Below are positions 46,650 to 56,577 of a DNA stretch of 64,000 bases, piece after piece. This stretch comes from Furfurilactobacillus milii (lineage in GTDB: Bacteria; Bacillota; Bacilli; Lactobacillales; Lactobacillaceae): positions 124,001 through 188,000 of the forward strand of contig NZ_JAIWJF010000004.1 in the NCBI RefSeq assembly GCF_021654115.1, in the 5' to 3' direction. The position numbers and the translations under genes are program-made. The first letter of the stretch is position 1; each line of letters begins with the position of its first letter. Below the pieces are notes generated by a model that had not been told where the DNA came from, did no database searches, and worked only from the letters and a program-made list of their open reading frames with translations.

Positions 46650-46986
46650 AATCATAACCTCGCGTGAGCCAAGCTCACTTTCCAAACGAGACAAATTCCT
46701 TGAACTACCCACAAAGTATAAAGGCTACCTACACAACCTTTCAACGTTATTGCTATTGATTAACAGATGTTTAAACAATGAAGACATCTGATTTGCAAAA
46801 CTGAGCTGTGACACAAGTCCGGTTTGAGAACGAGCATTAACGTAAAGCTGCCCCATTCCCGAACTTGGGGAATGGGTCAGTTTTGGGTTAAGCGGAATTC
46901 TCAGGACTTTGGAGCGCGATATTGCTCATATTATTCGTCCTCAATAAACTTATGTCACAACCTCGTTGTAGTATTTGATATTTTTA
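46650..46986. other. 337-bp intergenic region with a hairpin
   Basis: CCCATTCCC / GGGAATGGG (46852-46876) forms a strong 9-bp hairpin without a T-run, probably the end of the cytochrome b5-like transcript or an IS scar. Nothing else is recognised. Confidence 0.45.
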
Positions 46987-47214
46987 CTAAATCAATTGCC
47001 CAACGACTGGTTTATCAGTTAATGTTTTTTTACCGTGCGGAGATTTTTTGATCATTTCTGTGAGGTCTCTGCCAGCCGTCAGACCGTGGTGTTGGCCACC
47101 CTGCCAAGCATCAACATTCGTCAGATCATAAACAGTGCCATCTACAGCCACATAGGCCTTATGACCATCTTTGCCATCAAATTGCTTTAGTTCATCCATA
47201 GTGAAATCTTGCAT
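46987..47214 (-). CDS. Cytochrome b5-like heme/steroid-binding domain protein
   Basis: 75 residues: one cytochrome b5-like domain (FTMDELKQFDGKDGHKAYVA, VYDLTNVDAWQGGQHHGL, AGRDLTEMIKKSPHG). This is the short prokaryotic form with a histidine in QHHGL. It may bind heme or a hydrophobic ligand in the cytoplasm; no redox partner is nearby. AAGGAGG precedes the ATG. Confidence 0.85.
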   Translation of the reverse strand: MQDFTMDELKQFDGKDGHKAYVAVDGTVYDLTNVDAWQGGQHHGLTAGRDLTEMIKKSPHGKKTLTDKPVVGQLI

Positions 47215-47398
47215 TTGTAAGCGCCTCCTTATGTTTGCATTGAGTATAGCACCTCAATTAACAAACGTGGTAAATTTTAACAAGAACCATGCTTAAAAAA
47301 TTAAGCTTCAAATTTTCTTTAAAGTCAGCAGTTTTACTCAAAATGATATTTAACGATTACTGAGTCACTAACATATTGATAATCTACATAACTTAAAA

Positions 47399-47427
47399 CA
47401 CCAACCTCATTCAATTGAGATTGGTGC
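47399..47427 (-). terminator. Terminator
   Basis: CACCAACCTCA / TGAGATTGGTG stem, TTTTAAG on the minus strand. Confidence 0.75.
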
Positions 47428-47439
47428 CAGCTTCCACAT

Positions 47440-48288
47440 TTAAAATTTAATCTGCTGCTTCATATAGTCTTCATAACTTGTCGGTTTGCGGCCAAGCAAC
47501 AAGCGTAGGACATTCGAGTTACCATCGAGTCCCCATTTACTATACGTATCTGCTAGGTGGCGAAAGGCATCTCGTGAATAAACATTTTGAATGCCTGCCT
47601 GATTAAGAAACTCTGTCATATCGACACGCTTGGCAACGGCATGCTCGCCTGTTAATCGGTTATACAATGCTACTAAATCTACCGGTGAAGCGTAATCCGT
47701 ACCTACCAATTCATACGTGGCCTTATTATGCTTCTCAGGATTTTGGGCCACCTCTACGACTACATCACCAACGTCTTCCGGTGCCACATAGGAAAGTTTG
47801 GTATTGATATCATAAAAGATATTGTAGGCACTCGTTTCATGAACCATGTTTGGATTGAAATTATGCATATAGTGCATCGGTTGCAAAATAGTATATTGAT
47901 AATCCTTAACCATCCCGGTATAAATCATGTGTTCTTCAACATCACGTTTCATCAAATGCTGACGCAACGTAGATAGAATTGGATGAGTAACCGAAATAAA
48001 GATAAATTGTTTGTGGGCAGCAGCCAACTGGTCCGTCAAATACTTGCCAATATCCGCTTCTTCTGCGACAAACAAGGGTGGAATTTCCACGACACTGTCG
48101 ACATCCGCAATCAGCTTATCAATTTCATCTGCACGGGTTAAATCTGCAACGACCCCTTCACGAATACCTGGCAAATCTTTCACGGCTGGATTAATGTCCG
48201 TTGCTTTTACGTCGAATCCAGCGGCCACTAGTTTGCTCACAATCACGCGACCAGTGTGGCCAGCAGCTGAGGTTACTAAAATCATCAT
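47440..48288 (-). CDS. NmrA-like NAD(P)-binding protein
   Basis: 282 residues from ATG 48288 behind GGGAGG. Rossmann start ILVTSAAGHTGRVIVSKLVAAGFDVKATD, followed by VVADLTRADEIDKLIADVDSVVE and the substrate half with YTILQPMHYMHNF. The catalytic Tyr-x-x-x-Lys of classical SDRs is absent, as usual in NmrA-like proteins, which act as reductases or as redox sensors. It lies just downstream of a zinc alcohol dehydrogenase on the same strand (64 bases) and may be co-transcribed. Confidence 0.82.
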   Translation of the reverse strand: MMILVTSAAGHTGRVIVSKLVAAGFDVKATDINPAVKDLPGIREGVVADLTRADEIDKLIADVDSVVEIPPLFVAEEADIGKYLTDQLAAAHKQFIFISVTHPILSTLRQHLMKRDVEEHMIYTGMVKDYQYTILQPMHYMHNFNPNMVHETSAYNIFYDINTKLSYVAPEDVGDVVVEVAQNPEKHNKATYELVGTDYASPVDLVALYNRLTGEHAVAKRVDMTEFLNQAGIQNVYSRDAFRHLADTYSKWGLDGNSNVLRLLLGRKPTSYEDYMKQQIKF

Positions 48289-48352
48289 GCTTACCTCCCG
48301 ATTAAATTTTGTTTCCCGTAACACTAAACTTTATTGATGTTATCTGCATAAA

Positions 48353-49453
48353 TTAAGGCATCCGCAAAATGGCCTTCACTGTGGTTCCGTTTAATGAGTC
48401 TTCAAAGGCCTGATTGACATCTTTTAGATCGTAAAACTTAACCAGTTTATCAAACGGAAAGTCACCTTGTTGATACAACTGAATCAGTTGAGGAATAAAC
48501 AGCTTAGGCAATGAGAATCCTTGTAACACACCCGTGACTTGGCGAGCCGGCACCAGAATGTCATTCATCATGCTCAAGTCCGCATGCGCTGCGCCGCCAA
48601 TGATTGCAGTATGGCCAAGAATCCCCGTGCTGCGGATGGCTTGCTCTGGCAAGCCATTAGCAGGAGCCGAAACAACAGCATAATCCACACCACCGTCAGT
48701 CATTTCTTGAATCATCGCTGGCACATCATCAACTGTCTTGCTGTTAATAATATCCGTTGCCCCAAGTGCCTTGGCTTCTGCCAACCGTGTATCAAAGATA
48801 TCAACAGCGATGATTTTGGCAACGTGCATCGCCTTGGCCGCCATAATAGCTGCATCGCCGACCGTTCCAGTACCGAACACTGCCATTGAACTGCCAACTT
48901 CGGGTTTAAGAATGTGCATAACGGTACCAGCCCCCGTTTGTAAGCCACATCCCAATGGTCCAAGCAGACTAACATCAACATCCTTGGTTACTTTGACAGC
49001 GTTTCGTTCCTGAACCTTCGCATAGGTACCAAATGATGATTGCTGGAAGAACGACGTTACTGGCTGACCGTTCAAGGTAAAACGGCTACCACCGTAGTAA
49101 TCAACGCCACCAAAATTCAATTCATCTGAGCGTTCACACGCATATGGACGACCGGCCAGACACTGACGACAATGACCACAGCTAGCATATGAAATTGCCA
49201 CATGATCCCCAACTTGAAACTCGCGGACATCTTCACCGACCCGCTCGACAATGCCGGCACCTTCATGTCCCAAAACAATCGGAAATTCACTGCGGCCCAT
49301 ACCGGTTTTGGCACGCATAATATCTGCGCCACAAACGCCGACCGCAACGATTTTAACTAATAATTGATCACCATGTAACGTGTCATCTAATTCAACGGGT
49401 TCAACAACTAAGGGTTCACCCTTAGCCGGCGCAACAGCTGCTGTAATTTGCAT
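48353..49453 (-). CDS. Zinc-dependent alcohol dehydrogenase (MDR superfamily)
   Basis: 366 residues. Catalytic zinc ligands in VGVCGADIMRA and GHEGAGIVERVG, structural zinc cysteines in CGHCRQCLAGRPYACE, and nucleotide fold MAVFGTGTVGDAAIMAAKAM near 198. The overall sequence resembles the aryl/benzyl-alcohol dehydrogenase branch using NAD. AAGGAG precedes the ATG. Confidence 0.9.
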   Translation of the reverse strand: MQITAAVAPAKGEPLVVEPVELDDTLHGDQLLVKIVAVGVCGADIMRAKTGMGRSEFPIVLGHEGAGIVERVGEDVREFQVGDHVAISYASCGHCRQCLAGRPYACERSDELNFGGVDYYGGSRFTLNGQPVTSFFQQSSFGTYAKVQERNAVKVTKDVDVSLLGPLGCGLQTGAGTVMHILKPEVGSSMAVFGTGTVGDAAIMAAKAMHVAKIIAVDIFDTRLAEAKALGATDIINSKTVDDVPAMIQEMTDGGVDYAVVSAPANGLPEQAIRSTGILGHTAIIGGAAHADLSMMNDILVPARQVTGVLQGFSLPKLFIPQLIQLYQQGDFPFDKLVKFYDLKDVNQAFEDSLNGTTVKAILRMP

Positions 49454-49750
49454 AATTTGTACTCCTTATCTTTGCTGTGTACACAAATCGACCATCAAAT
49501 GCTTTGTAAGTTATCTCACATGAGTATCGTAACAATTTTGAGGCAATCTTCGCTAGAATCCGTTTTCATTTCGACCATTTATTTGCTTGTGCAAACATAT
49601 TGGTTTGGAAAGTCACTTTACAAACGGTCAACAGGTTCGCAGATTGGCCATTTGATCAACAATTCATTGTTCTTATCGCGCAAAAAAGCACCAGTAACAA
49701 AAGTAACTGATGCCATCAATAATCATTTATTCAATTACCAACAATCTTGA
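49454..49750. other. 297-bp gap
   Basis: A 100-codon plus-strand frame overlaps the start of the alcohol dehydrogenase but has no ribosome site and reads as non-coding. No other feature seen. Confidence 0.5.
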
Positions 49751-49966
49751 CTACTCGATTTCAATAACACGTTCTTGGTCACCAAGCGTGGTTAGAAACG
49801 TGCCATCATTGCGACGCGATTCAACAATTCTTCCCTGATAAATCACACTATCAATGTCGAACTGAAAAAAACCACTACCCAATTCCAAAGCTGTCATTTT
49901 ATAATCGCCAAGTTGGTCATCATGATACTGTTTCTTGTTTGTTAATGAAGCCTTTAATTTCTCCAC
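49751..49966 (-). CDS. Hypothetical small protein
   Basis: About 71 residues. AGGAGG stands at 49984-49979, but the nearest normal start codon behind it is GTG 49966 (12-base gap); a longer GTG start (49990) lies before it. The product has a basic N-terminus and a beta-rich C-terminus (FFQFDIDSVIYQGRIVESRR). Family not recognised. Confidence 0.5.
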   Translation of the reverse strand: MEKLKASLTNKKQYHDDQLGDYKMTALELGSGFFQFDIDSVIYQGRIVESRRNDGTFLTTLGDQERVIEIE

Positions 49967-50157
49967 GACTGCTATTTGCCTCCTAAGCACAAAAATGTCT
50001 TAATAAAATCATTTCCGTTATTCTAAAGATACAAATTGAAGATTAAAACTGCCTTGCAATAATTCAAAAATTATCGAAAAATTTGAGAACCATACGTTTA
50101 GTTTAGTGGGTAAATTAATTAATGGCAACAGTTATTTACGACACTGAGGTGGAATTA

Positions 50158-51735
50158 ATGAACAAAGAAGATCTTTTAGAGCCGTTTGAACGGCGACAGA
50201 TTAGGATTTTGCAATATCTATACCGTAATAATGGCGAGGCCAAAATTTCAGAAATTGCGACCGCGTTACCTTTTTCAAGTCGCAATTTATTAATGGACGA
50301 CCTACAAGCCATCCAAATGGTGCTGAGACCTTCACTAATCCAATATGATATTTCCTTTAAATGGAACAATGAAAAAGTTCATTTACGCATCAACGGTCAA
50401 ATGAGTCTGAAAACGCTCATTTTTTCGTACTATCGCCAGACACCCAAGATCAGCATTATCGAAAATATCGTACTTAATCCCAACCTAACAAGCATTCAAT
50501 TGGCCACGAAACTCAACTTCAGTGTGGCCACTCTTTATCGTAAGATTGCCGAACTCAATGAGCTTTTAGCACCCTTTCACGTCAAAATCAACCAACTGCG
50601 GCTCACTGGCCCAGATCTCGCTATCCAACATTTAATGTATGAACTGCTGTGGAATGTCTGTCCAAAAGACCAGTACGTTTACCGTCGTTATTTGCAGCGC
50701 AACAGTCCATTAGCGGAAACAATGCATCGTTTATTAATCGATGGGTCTAATAAATATCTCGCAGCTGACGGGCCTCGCAAACTGTACACTTGGCTACTAA
50801 TTATTCGGCTGCGCAACCGACATGCCGACACGACAATGACCTTATCGCCCCTCGCTCGCCAAGTCTATAAGACCATGGCAAGTGCGCCCCATTTTCAGCA
50901 GTTGTGGCGCAAACTACAAGATTCGATGCCGACGTTTATGCAGCGAATCGAGAAGATCGAACTGGAGCAAAGTTTATTGATTTTTTGTGTTGCTCATGAA
51001 GTTTTTCCCATTGACGACGCCTTTTGGCAACCCGCTGTTGATATGGTCAATCCCACCGATTCCTTAGCTAGTACGGCGCAAACTATCCACCAAGAATATG
51101 TTCAGCCAATGCTTAATCTAGACACACCAACCATTACACGATACAGTGTCGCTACTCTCTATCGCACATTGGTCAACCTCACTGTCTGTGCTGGTCATAT
51201 CAACGTTATGCGTCCAGATACAACAACGCGTTACTAACAACGCCTTCATAATGAATTGATCATTCGTCAGGCCCACGAGCTTACTCGCGTCATCGTTTCA
51301 TCCTTGGCAGACAAATTTCAACTTTCTGTCGATCCAGGATATGTGCAACAGCTTATGGTGCTACTGCGTTTAACGTTGAGACAGCGATTTGCACCGACCT
51401 ACCGAATTGGCGTCGACCCAGAAATTGGTGAGATGTGGCTTGAACCCTTTATTCAAATTTGCCAAAACTACTTTAATCAGACACTTAGAACAACAGTTGA
51501 AGTCTTTGACCCAAATAAACAATACGACCTTTATTTATCTGACCATTGTCCCGATCAGCCTGTCATTCAAGCTACCCAAACATACATTTTGACGGACCTA
51601 GGATCCGAAGATGATTTGAATAAAATAACTGAATTACTCCAAACTACCCCAAATAATCGAGGCTTAACTGGCCATCCACGCGAGCTATCGGCAACGACCC
51701 CACCATGCCATCAAACACCAAGGAGCGTACTTTAA
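50158..51735 (+). pseudogene. Mga/AtxA-like regulator split by an in-frame ochre stop
   Basis: The first part (50158-51237, 359 residues) starts at ATG 50158 behind AGGTGG. It has two N-terminal helix-turn-helix units (GEAKISEIATALPFSSRNLLMDDL; NPNLTSIQLATKLNFSVATLYRKIAELN) and PRD-like helices. TAA at 51235-51237 follows TTTRY; the same frame then runs QRLHNELIIRQAHELTRVIV for 165 more codons to 51735. Together they make a full-length Mga-type protein of about 525 residues. Mga regulators often control adjacent surface proteins; the LPXTG gene downstream is the obvious target. Confidence 0.72.
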
Positions 51736-51895
51736 TCGACGTCGAATATCGTAAATTTATCATTTTTCTAGGTATATCAATTTTTCACCAATCGGATTTC
51801 TCGTAAAAATCGAACCCACCGTGAAGTTTGAGACATTATCCTCTCATTTCTCTCGTACGCTATTTTCAAGAGCAACTTGGGAGGAAGATTAAATT

Positions 51896-53359
51896 ATGAA
51901 AAATTCTCGATTGATAAACTGGCTACTTATTATGTTCACCGTGATGATTGGCTTCATTTTCAACACTCAGACTGCACAAGCCGCAACATACGGCAACGAA
52001 TTCATCACTAGTGGAACAATTACAAATGGACCTAATTTTAGCTATGCCAGTAACGTCAATGTGCGCTACGACTGGGCAGTGCCAAACGACGTTCATATCG
52101 CTGCTAACGATCAAATGAAGATTCAATTACCTGACGCCCTTCGTGTCTCAAAAGAATCAACTTTTCCGCTGCTTGCAGATGATGGCACGGAGTTAGGAAC
52201 TGTCGATGTAAAGACTGATGGCACAATGGTGGTTACGTTTAATGAAACTGCAGCAACCCTGAGCGACCTTCATGGCACCATTACCTTCTCGACCAAACTC
52301 AATGCGGCGACAGTCGGATTAGGTGAACAAAACGTGCCGTTTGAGACTAACAATGGCACATTAACAAGTCCAGTGATTGTCAGTCCATCCACAAATAACT
52401 TGTCTAAAAAAGGCAGCTTCACGACTGACAACAACGGCAATCCAGCAATCAAATGGACTATTTTAGTTAATCGTAACGAATTACCGATGGAAAATGTAAA
52501 AGTTTCAGATATCATCACTGATGCCGATCAACAATTGGTCCCTGACAGCATTACTGTGTCTAATGGGCACTGGACAGACCCCATCACACAAGCAAGCTAT
52601 AAGCGTGATGAAACGCTGACTGCTGGAACAGATTACACAGTATCAGTGACTGGCGATAGTTTTGAAACAACGTTTGCTAAACTCGACTCGCAGATGGTTG
52701 TCATTGATTACCTAACAACGTTTAAGGATCCAGCAGTTGCCTCAGATGGCAGTTCTATCTTTAGAAATACGGCCACAATGAGCTGGGGTACAAACGGCAG
52801 TGGTACTAATACTGAAAAAGCTACCGCCAGCGTAAAACAAACTGCCGGTTCAGGAACAGGCAGTGGTTCAGAGAATAATAACTCTGGTGAAGAATCAAAC
52901 AGTAGTTCGGATAACAACAATTCCAATGAAAGTTCAACCAGCGAATCCAATAGTGCCTCCGAAAGCTCAAACAGCAATTCATCAGAAAATAGTGACAACA
53001 GTTCTGTTGAAAGTAATGGTAACTCAGACAGTCATCAAGTAGACACTAATCACGCCTATGAAAGTTCAACGGATAACTCTGTGATTGCTTCTAACGATTC
53101 AAGCGCTAGTCACCTTACGTCCGACAATCTATCTTCGACATCTGACAATCGTGACCAAACAGTAATTGCGGGCTCATCGAATTCGTCCTCAAATGTGCCA
53201 TCTAACGGTCAGTCCGTTTCAACCAAAGAATCTGCAAAACAGAAGGATTCTCTGGCAGAGGCTTTGCCACACACTGGTCAGCAAATTAGCATTTCACTAA
53301 TTATTGTCGGTGTTATCTCGCTCACCGGCCTCATTATTTACCGACTACGTCAAAACTAA
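51896..53359 (+). CDS. LPXTG-anchored surface adhesin
   Basis: 487 residues. Signal peptide about residues 1-31 (cut after TAQAA), two immunoglobulin-like adhesin domains (residues 32-320) of the SdrG/collagen-binding type, e.g. SGTITNGPNFSYASNVNVRYDW and KGSFTTDNNGNPAIKWTI, then a Ser/Asn/Glu-rich stalk of about 130 residues, LPHTG at about 457, a membrane helix and the tail YRLRQN. Sortase A would link it to peptidoglycan. GGGAGGAAG precedes the ATG. Likely binds a host or food matrix protein. Confidence 0.88.
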   Translation: MKNSRLINWLLIMFTVMIGFIFNTQTAQAATYGNEFITSGTITNGPNFSYASNVNVRYDWAVPNDVHIAANDQMKIQLPDALRVSKESTFPLLADDGTELGTVDVKTDGTMVVTFNETAATLSDLHGTITFSTKLNAATVGLGEQNVPFETNNGTLTSPVIVSPSTNNLSKKGSFTTDNNGNPAIKWTILVNRNELPMENVKVSDIITDADQQLVPDSITVSNGHWTDPITQASYKRDETLTAGTDYTVSVTGDSFETTFAKLDSQMVVIDYLTTFKDPAVASDGSSIFRNTATMSWGTNGSGTNTEKATASVKQTAGSGTGSGSENNNSGEESNSSSDNNNSNESSTSESNSASESSNSNSSENSDNSSVESNGNSDSHQVDTNHAYESSTDNSVIASNDSSASHLTSDNLSSTSDNRDQTVIAGSSNSSSNVPSNGQSVSTKESAKQKDSLAEALPHTGQQISISLIIVGVISLTGLIIYRLRQN

Positions 53360-53442
53360 ATTGATAGAAATATTTCGATCAGATCAGTCTGTTTAGAACA
53401 ATGAGATTGACGAAAACGGAATTACTTAGCCTGAACACTAAA

Positions 53443-53493
53443 AAATCACGATAATTACACCCAAGAATGGCAGGTGTAGTCATCGTGATTTTT
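53443..53493. terminator. Terminator between adhesin and thiolase genes
   Basis: AAATCACGAT-TTACACC pairs with GGTGTAGTCATCGTGATTT; A and T tracts on both sides. Confidence 0.85.
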
Positions 53494-53507
53494 ATATACT
53501 AAAGGTT

Positions 53508-54686
53508 TTAATTAACTTCCACAGAGAGAGCAATGCCCAATCCTCCACCAATACATAAGCCGGCAACACCCGTATGCTGATTGGCGTGCTTCAAAGCATA
53601 AATCAGTGTCGTTACGATCCGAACGCCTGTCGCCCCAAGGGGATGCCCGATGGCAATGGAACCGCCATTTAGATTCAGTTTAGCCGCCGGAATCTTCAGG
53701 TCGCGGGCAACTGCCACGCTTGGTGCTGCAAAGGCTTCATTCAGCTCAAACAAGTCGATATCCGACACCGTCTGATGCTGTTTAGCAAGTAACTCACTGA
53801 CTGCTTTAACAGGTGAATAGCCCATTGTTTGTGGGTTGACGCCAACTTCTTGATAACCCTTAATGGTCGCCAATGGTTTCAAACCTAACTCGTCGACTTT
53901 GTTTTTACGCATCAGGATCATGGCAGCAGCACCATCGTTCAGTGGCGCTGCATTGCCGGCCGTGACGGTGCCACCAAGTTCAAAGCTCGGTCTAAGTTTA
54001 GCCAACTTCTCGAGACTGGTATCTTCACGAATCGTTTCATCACGATCGATAACGGTTTCCCCATGCCGATTTTTAACGGTTAGTGGCAGCATTTCATCGG
54101 CAAACGCACCATCGTCACTGGCTTTGGCTGCATGCTGATGTGAGGCCAAGGCAAAAGCATCCTGTTGTTCGCGACTAACGTGGTACTGCTCTGCAACGTT
54201 CTCGGCAGTCACACCCATCGGCTGATTTGAAAAGGCATCCGTCAAGCCGTCATGCTCCATGCTATCAACCATCGTTGTGTCACCAAACTTAGTCCCCAAT
54301 CGCATACCATTCGTCAGGTAAGGTGCATTGGTCATGCTTTCCGTGCCAACTACTAAAACAGCATCGGCATCACCCATAACAATAGCTGATTGACCCAATC
54401 GAATCGCTTTTAAACCTGATCCACAAACTTCATTAACGGTCATCGCTGGGCTGCCTTCCGGAACGCCAGCGTTGATCCCAATTTGACGACCAACATTTTG
54501 CCCCGAGCCAGCCTGTAAGACGTTGCCGACAATCGTTTGATCAATGATACTTGGATCAACGTTTGCCCGCTTAATTGCAGCCTTAGCCGCTAAGGTTCCT
54601 AATTCAACTGCACTAAAGCTGGCCAATGCGCCGCCCATTTTTCCTACAGGTGTGCGCACAGCACTGACGATAACAACGTCGTCCAT
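53508..54686 (-). CDS. Acetyl-CoA C-acetyltransferase (thiolase)
   Basis: 392 residues from ATG 54686 behind GAGGGAGA; longer frames lack a site. Thiolase start VVIVSAVRTPVGK, nucleophile C88 in NEVCGSGLKA, ELNEAFA near 325, the histidine in GHPLGATGVR near 350 and the second cysteine in AGLCIGGGLG. It joins two acetyl-CoA to acetoacetyl-CoA, in lactobacilli the first step of the mevalonate route to isoprenoids. Single gene. Confidence 0.93.
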   Translation of the reverse strand: MDDVVIVSAVRTPVGKMGGALASFSAVELGTLAAKAAIKRANVDPSIIDQTIVGNVLQAGSGQNVGRQIGINAGVPEGSPAMTVNEVCGSGLKAIRLGQSAIVMGDADAVLVVGTESMTNAPYLTNGMRLGTKFGDTTMVDSMEHDGLTDAFSNQPMGVTAENVAEQYHVSREQQDAFALASHQHAAKASDDGAFADEMLPLTVKNRHGETVIDRDETIREDTSLEKLAKLRPSFELGGTVTAGNAAPLNDGAAAMILMRKNKVDELGLKPLATIKGYQEVGVNPQTMGYSPVKAVSELLAKQHQTVSDIDLFELNEAFAAPSVAVARDLKIPAAKLNLNGGSIAIGHPLGATGVRIVTTLIYALKHANQHTGVAGLCIGGGLGIALSVEVN

Positions 54687-55005
54687 GAGTCTCCCTCTTT
54701 CTACTCTGTTTGACTGCTTCTTTTTCACAAGTAAACTCAAGTCTAACCGATGTCGAATATTACGGCAATTATTTAAGAACAATGACAAACGATTGTAACC
54801 AAGTTTTATAAACTGTCAGCGTAAATTTATTTCACAACTAATTTCATTAAACGAACCCCTAGCGGTTGAAAAATGTAAGCGTATCAACTACCATAATAGC
54901 TGTAATAGTGTTGCTCTTCACAATTGTGGAACATCGTTGACATAACGGGATTGTGCCCATAATGATAATGATTTTCACAATAAAACATAACAAGGAAGGT
55001 TTATC
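54687..55005 (+). other. 319-bp intergenic region, gnd leader
   Basis: No gene. Besides the promoter and Fur-like box at 54937-54977 it holds TGTAAGCGTATCA near 54875, a cre-like sequence one base shorter than consensus. Confidence 0.45.
54937..54977 (+). promoter_or_regulatory. gnd promoter with Fur-like 7-1-7 box
   Basis: TTGACA (54937-54942) and CATAAT at 54958-54963 with a short spacer of 15. TGATAAT-G-ATTTTCA at 54963-54977 fits the Fur-family 7-1-7 box TGATAATnATTATCA at 13 of 14 positions and overlaps the transcription start. Confidence 0.55.
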
Positions 55006-56448
55006 ATGGCAGATCAAAAAGCACAAATTGGTGTTGTTGGTTTAGCAGTTATGGGTAAGAACTTGGCCCTAAACATTGAAAGTCGCGGTTTCACTGTAGG
55101 TGTATACAACCGTTCACGTTCAAAGACCGATGACATGATGAAGGACCACGGCGACAAAAAGTTAGTTCCTAGTTATACGATTGAAGATTTCGTTAAGTCT
55201 CTTGAAACACCTCGTCGGATTTTGATGATGGTTAAAGCTGGTGCCCCAACGGACGCCGTTATCCAAGAATTATTACCATTACTCGACAAGGGTGATGTTT
55301 TAATCGACGGTGGGAACACTAACTTCCACGACACCATGGCTCGTAACGCTGAACTGGACAAGTCCGGGATCAACTTTATCGGTATGGGTGTATCCGGTGG
55401 TGAATTAGGTGCCCTTCAAGGTCCTTCACTAATGCCTGGTGGTCAAAAGGCCGCTTATGACTTAGTTGCCCCAATCCTTGAACAGATTGCTGCCAAGGCA
55501 CCTCAAGATGGCAAACCATGTGTAGCGTACATCGGCCCTAACGGTGCTGGTCACTACGTTAAGATGGTCCACAACGGTATCGAATATGGTGATGAAGAGC
55601 TGATCGACGAAAGCTACAACATCATGCGTAACGTTGCCGGCATTTCTGTTGATGAAATGGCTGACATCTTTAAAGAATGGAACAAGGGTGAATTGGACAG
55701 TTACTTAATCGAAATCACCGCCGACATCTTGACTCATAAAGATGACTTAGGCGACGACAAGACAAAGCCTATCCTTGACATGATCTTGGACCGTGGTAAC
55801 AACAAAGGTACTGGTAAGTGGAGTTCAGAAGATGCTTTGAACATTCAAGTACCACAATCAGTTATTACTGAATCCGTTTACGCTCGTTACATCTCAATGA
55901 TGAAGGACGAACGTGTTAAGGCTTCTAAAGTATTACCAGCAGCTAAGAACCAAGGTAAGGCTGAAATCGGTGACAAGAAAGAATTCATCGAAAAGATTCG
56001 TCAAGCTTTGTTCTTCAGTAAGTTAATGAGCTACGCACAAGGTTTCGAACAATTGCGTGTTGCTTCTGAAACTTATGACTGGGACTTACAATTTGGTCAA
56101 TTAGCACAAATCTGGCGCGCAGGTTGTATCATCCGTGCCGGCTTCCTTCAAAACATCACTGATGCCTTTGACAAAGATCCTAAGTTGACAAACTTATTGT
56201 TCGACGACTACTTCAAGGACATCGCTGCTAAGTACCAAGAATCAGTTCGTGACGTTGTTGCCATGGCTGTTAAGGCTGGGGTTCCAGTTCCTAGCTTCTC
56301 AGCTGCCATCACTTACTACGACAGTTTCCGTGCAGAAGTTTTGCCAGCTAACTTGTTGCAAGCACAACGTGACTACTTCGGTGCTCACACTTACGAACGT
56401 ACTGACCGTCCTGGTAACTTCCACTACACTTGGTACGAAGAACAATAG
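55006..56448 (+). CDS. gnd: 6-phosphogluconate dehydrogenase (decarboxylating)
   Basis: 480 residues. NADP fold start [32 protein letters not shown] near 103, substrate site [11 protein letters not shown] near 127, and catalytic [14 protein letters not shown] near 185. It oxidises 6-phosphogluconate to ribulose-5-phosphate and CO2, following Zwf. Strong codon bias marks high expression, typical of heterofermentation. AAGGAAGG precedes ATG 55006. Confidence 0.96.
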   Translation: MADQKAQIGVVGLAVMGKNLALNIESRGFTVGVYNRSRSKTDDMMKDHGDKKLVPSYTIEDFVKSLETPRRILMMVKAGAPTDAVIQELLPLLDKGDVLIDGGNTNFHDTMARNAELDKSGINFIGMGVSGGELGALQGPSLMPGGQKAAYDLVAPILEQIAAKAPQDGKPCVAYIGPNGAGHYVKMVHNGIEYGDEELIDESYNIMRNVAGISVDEMADIFKEWNKGELDSYLIEITADILTHKDDLGDDKTKPILDMILDRGNNKGTGKWSSEDALNIQVPQSVITESVYARYISMMKDERVKASKVLPAAKNQGKAEIGDKKEFIEKIRQALFFSKLMSYAQGFEQLRVASETYDWDLQFGQLAQIWRAGCIIRAGFLQNITDAFDKDPKLTNLLFDDYFKDIAAKYQESVRDVVAMAVKAGVPVPSFSAAITYYDSFRAEVLPANLLQAQRDYFGAHTYERTDRPGNFHYTWYEEQ

Positions 56449-56505
56449 ACTTCGGATTAAATGTTGTGAGTAATCTATTTGTTTGAATGCATTTAGATTA
56501 GACAA

Positions 56506-56558
56506 AAAATCCTGTTCATAGTTAAGACGTTAAAATCTTAACTGTGAACGGGATTTTT
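56506..56558. terminator. Terminator after gnd
   Basis: AAAATCC-GTTCA-AGTTAAGA and complement, T5 end; also serves the convergent flavoprotein gene. Confidence 0.85.
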
Positions 56559-56577
56559 ATTTATTTAAAATTGATTA

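Noticed and set aside
49448-49750. 100-residue plus-strand ORF
   Set aside because: It overlaps the start of the alcohol dehydrogenase on the other strand, has no ribosome site and no protein-like pattern.
17933-51237. Stop codon reassignment in this organism
   Set aside because: All three stop codons end many normal genes in the window, so only local mutation or error explains the interrupted genes.
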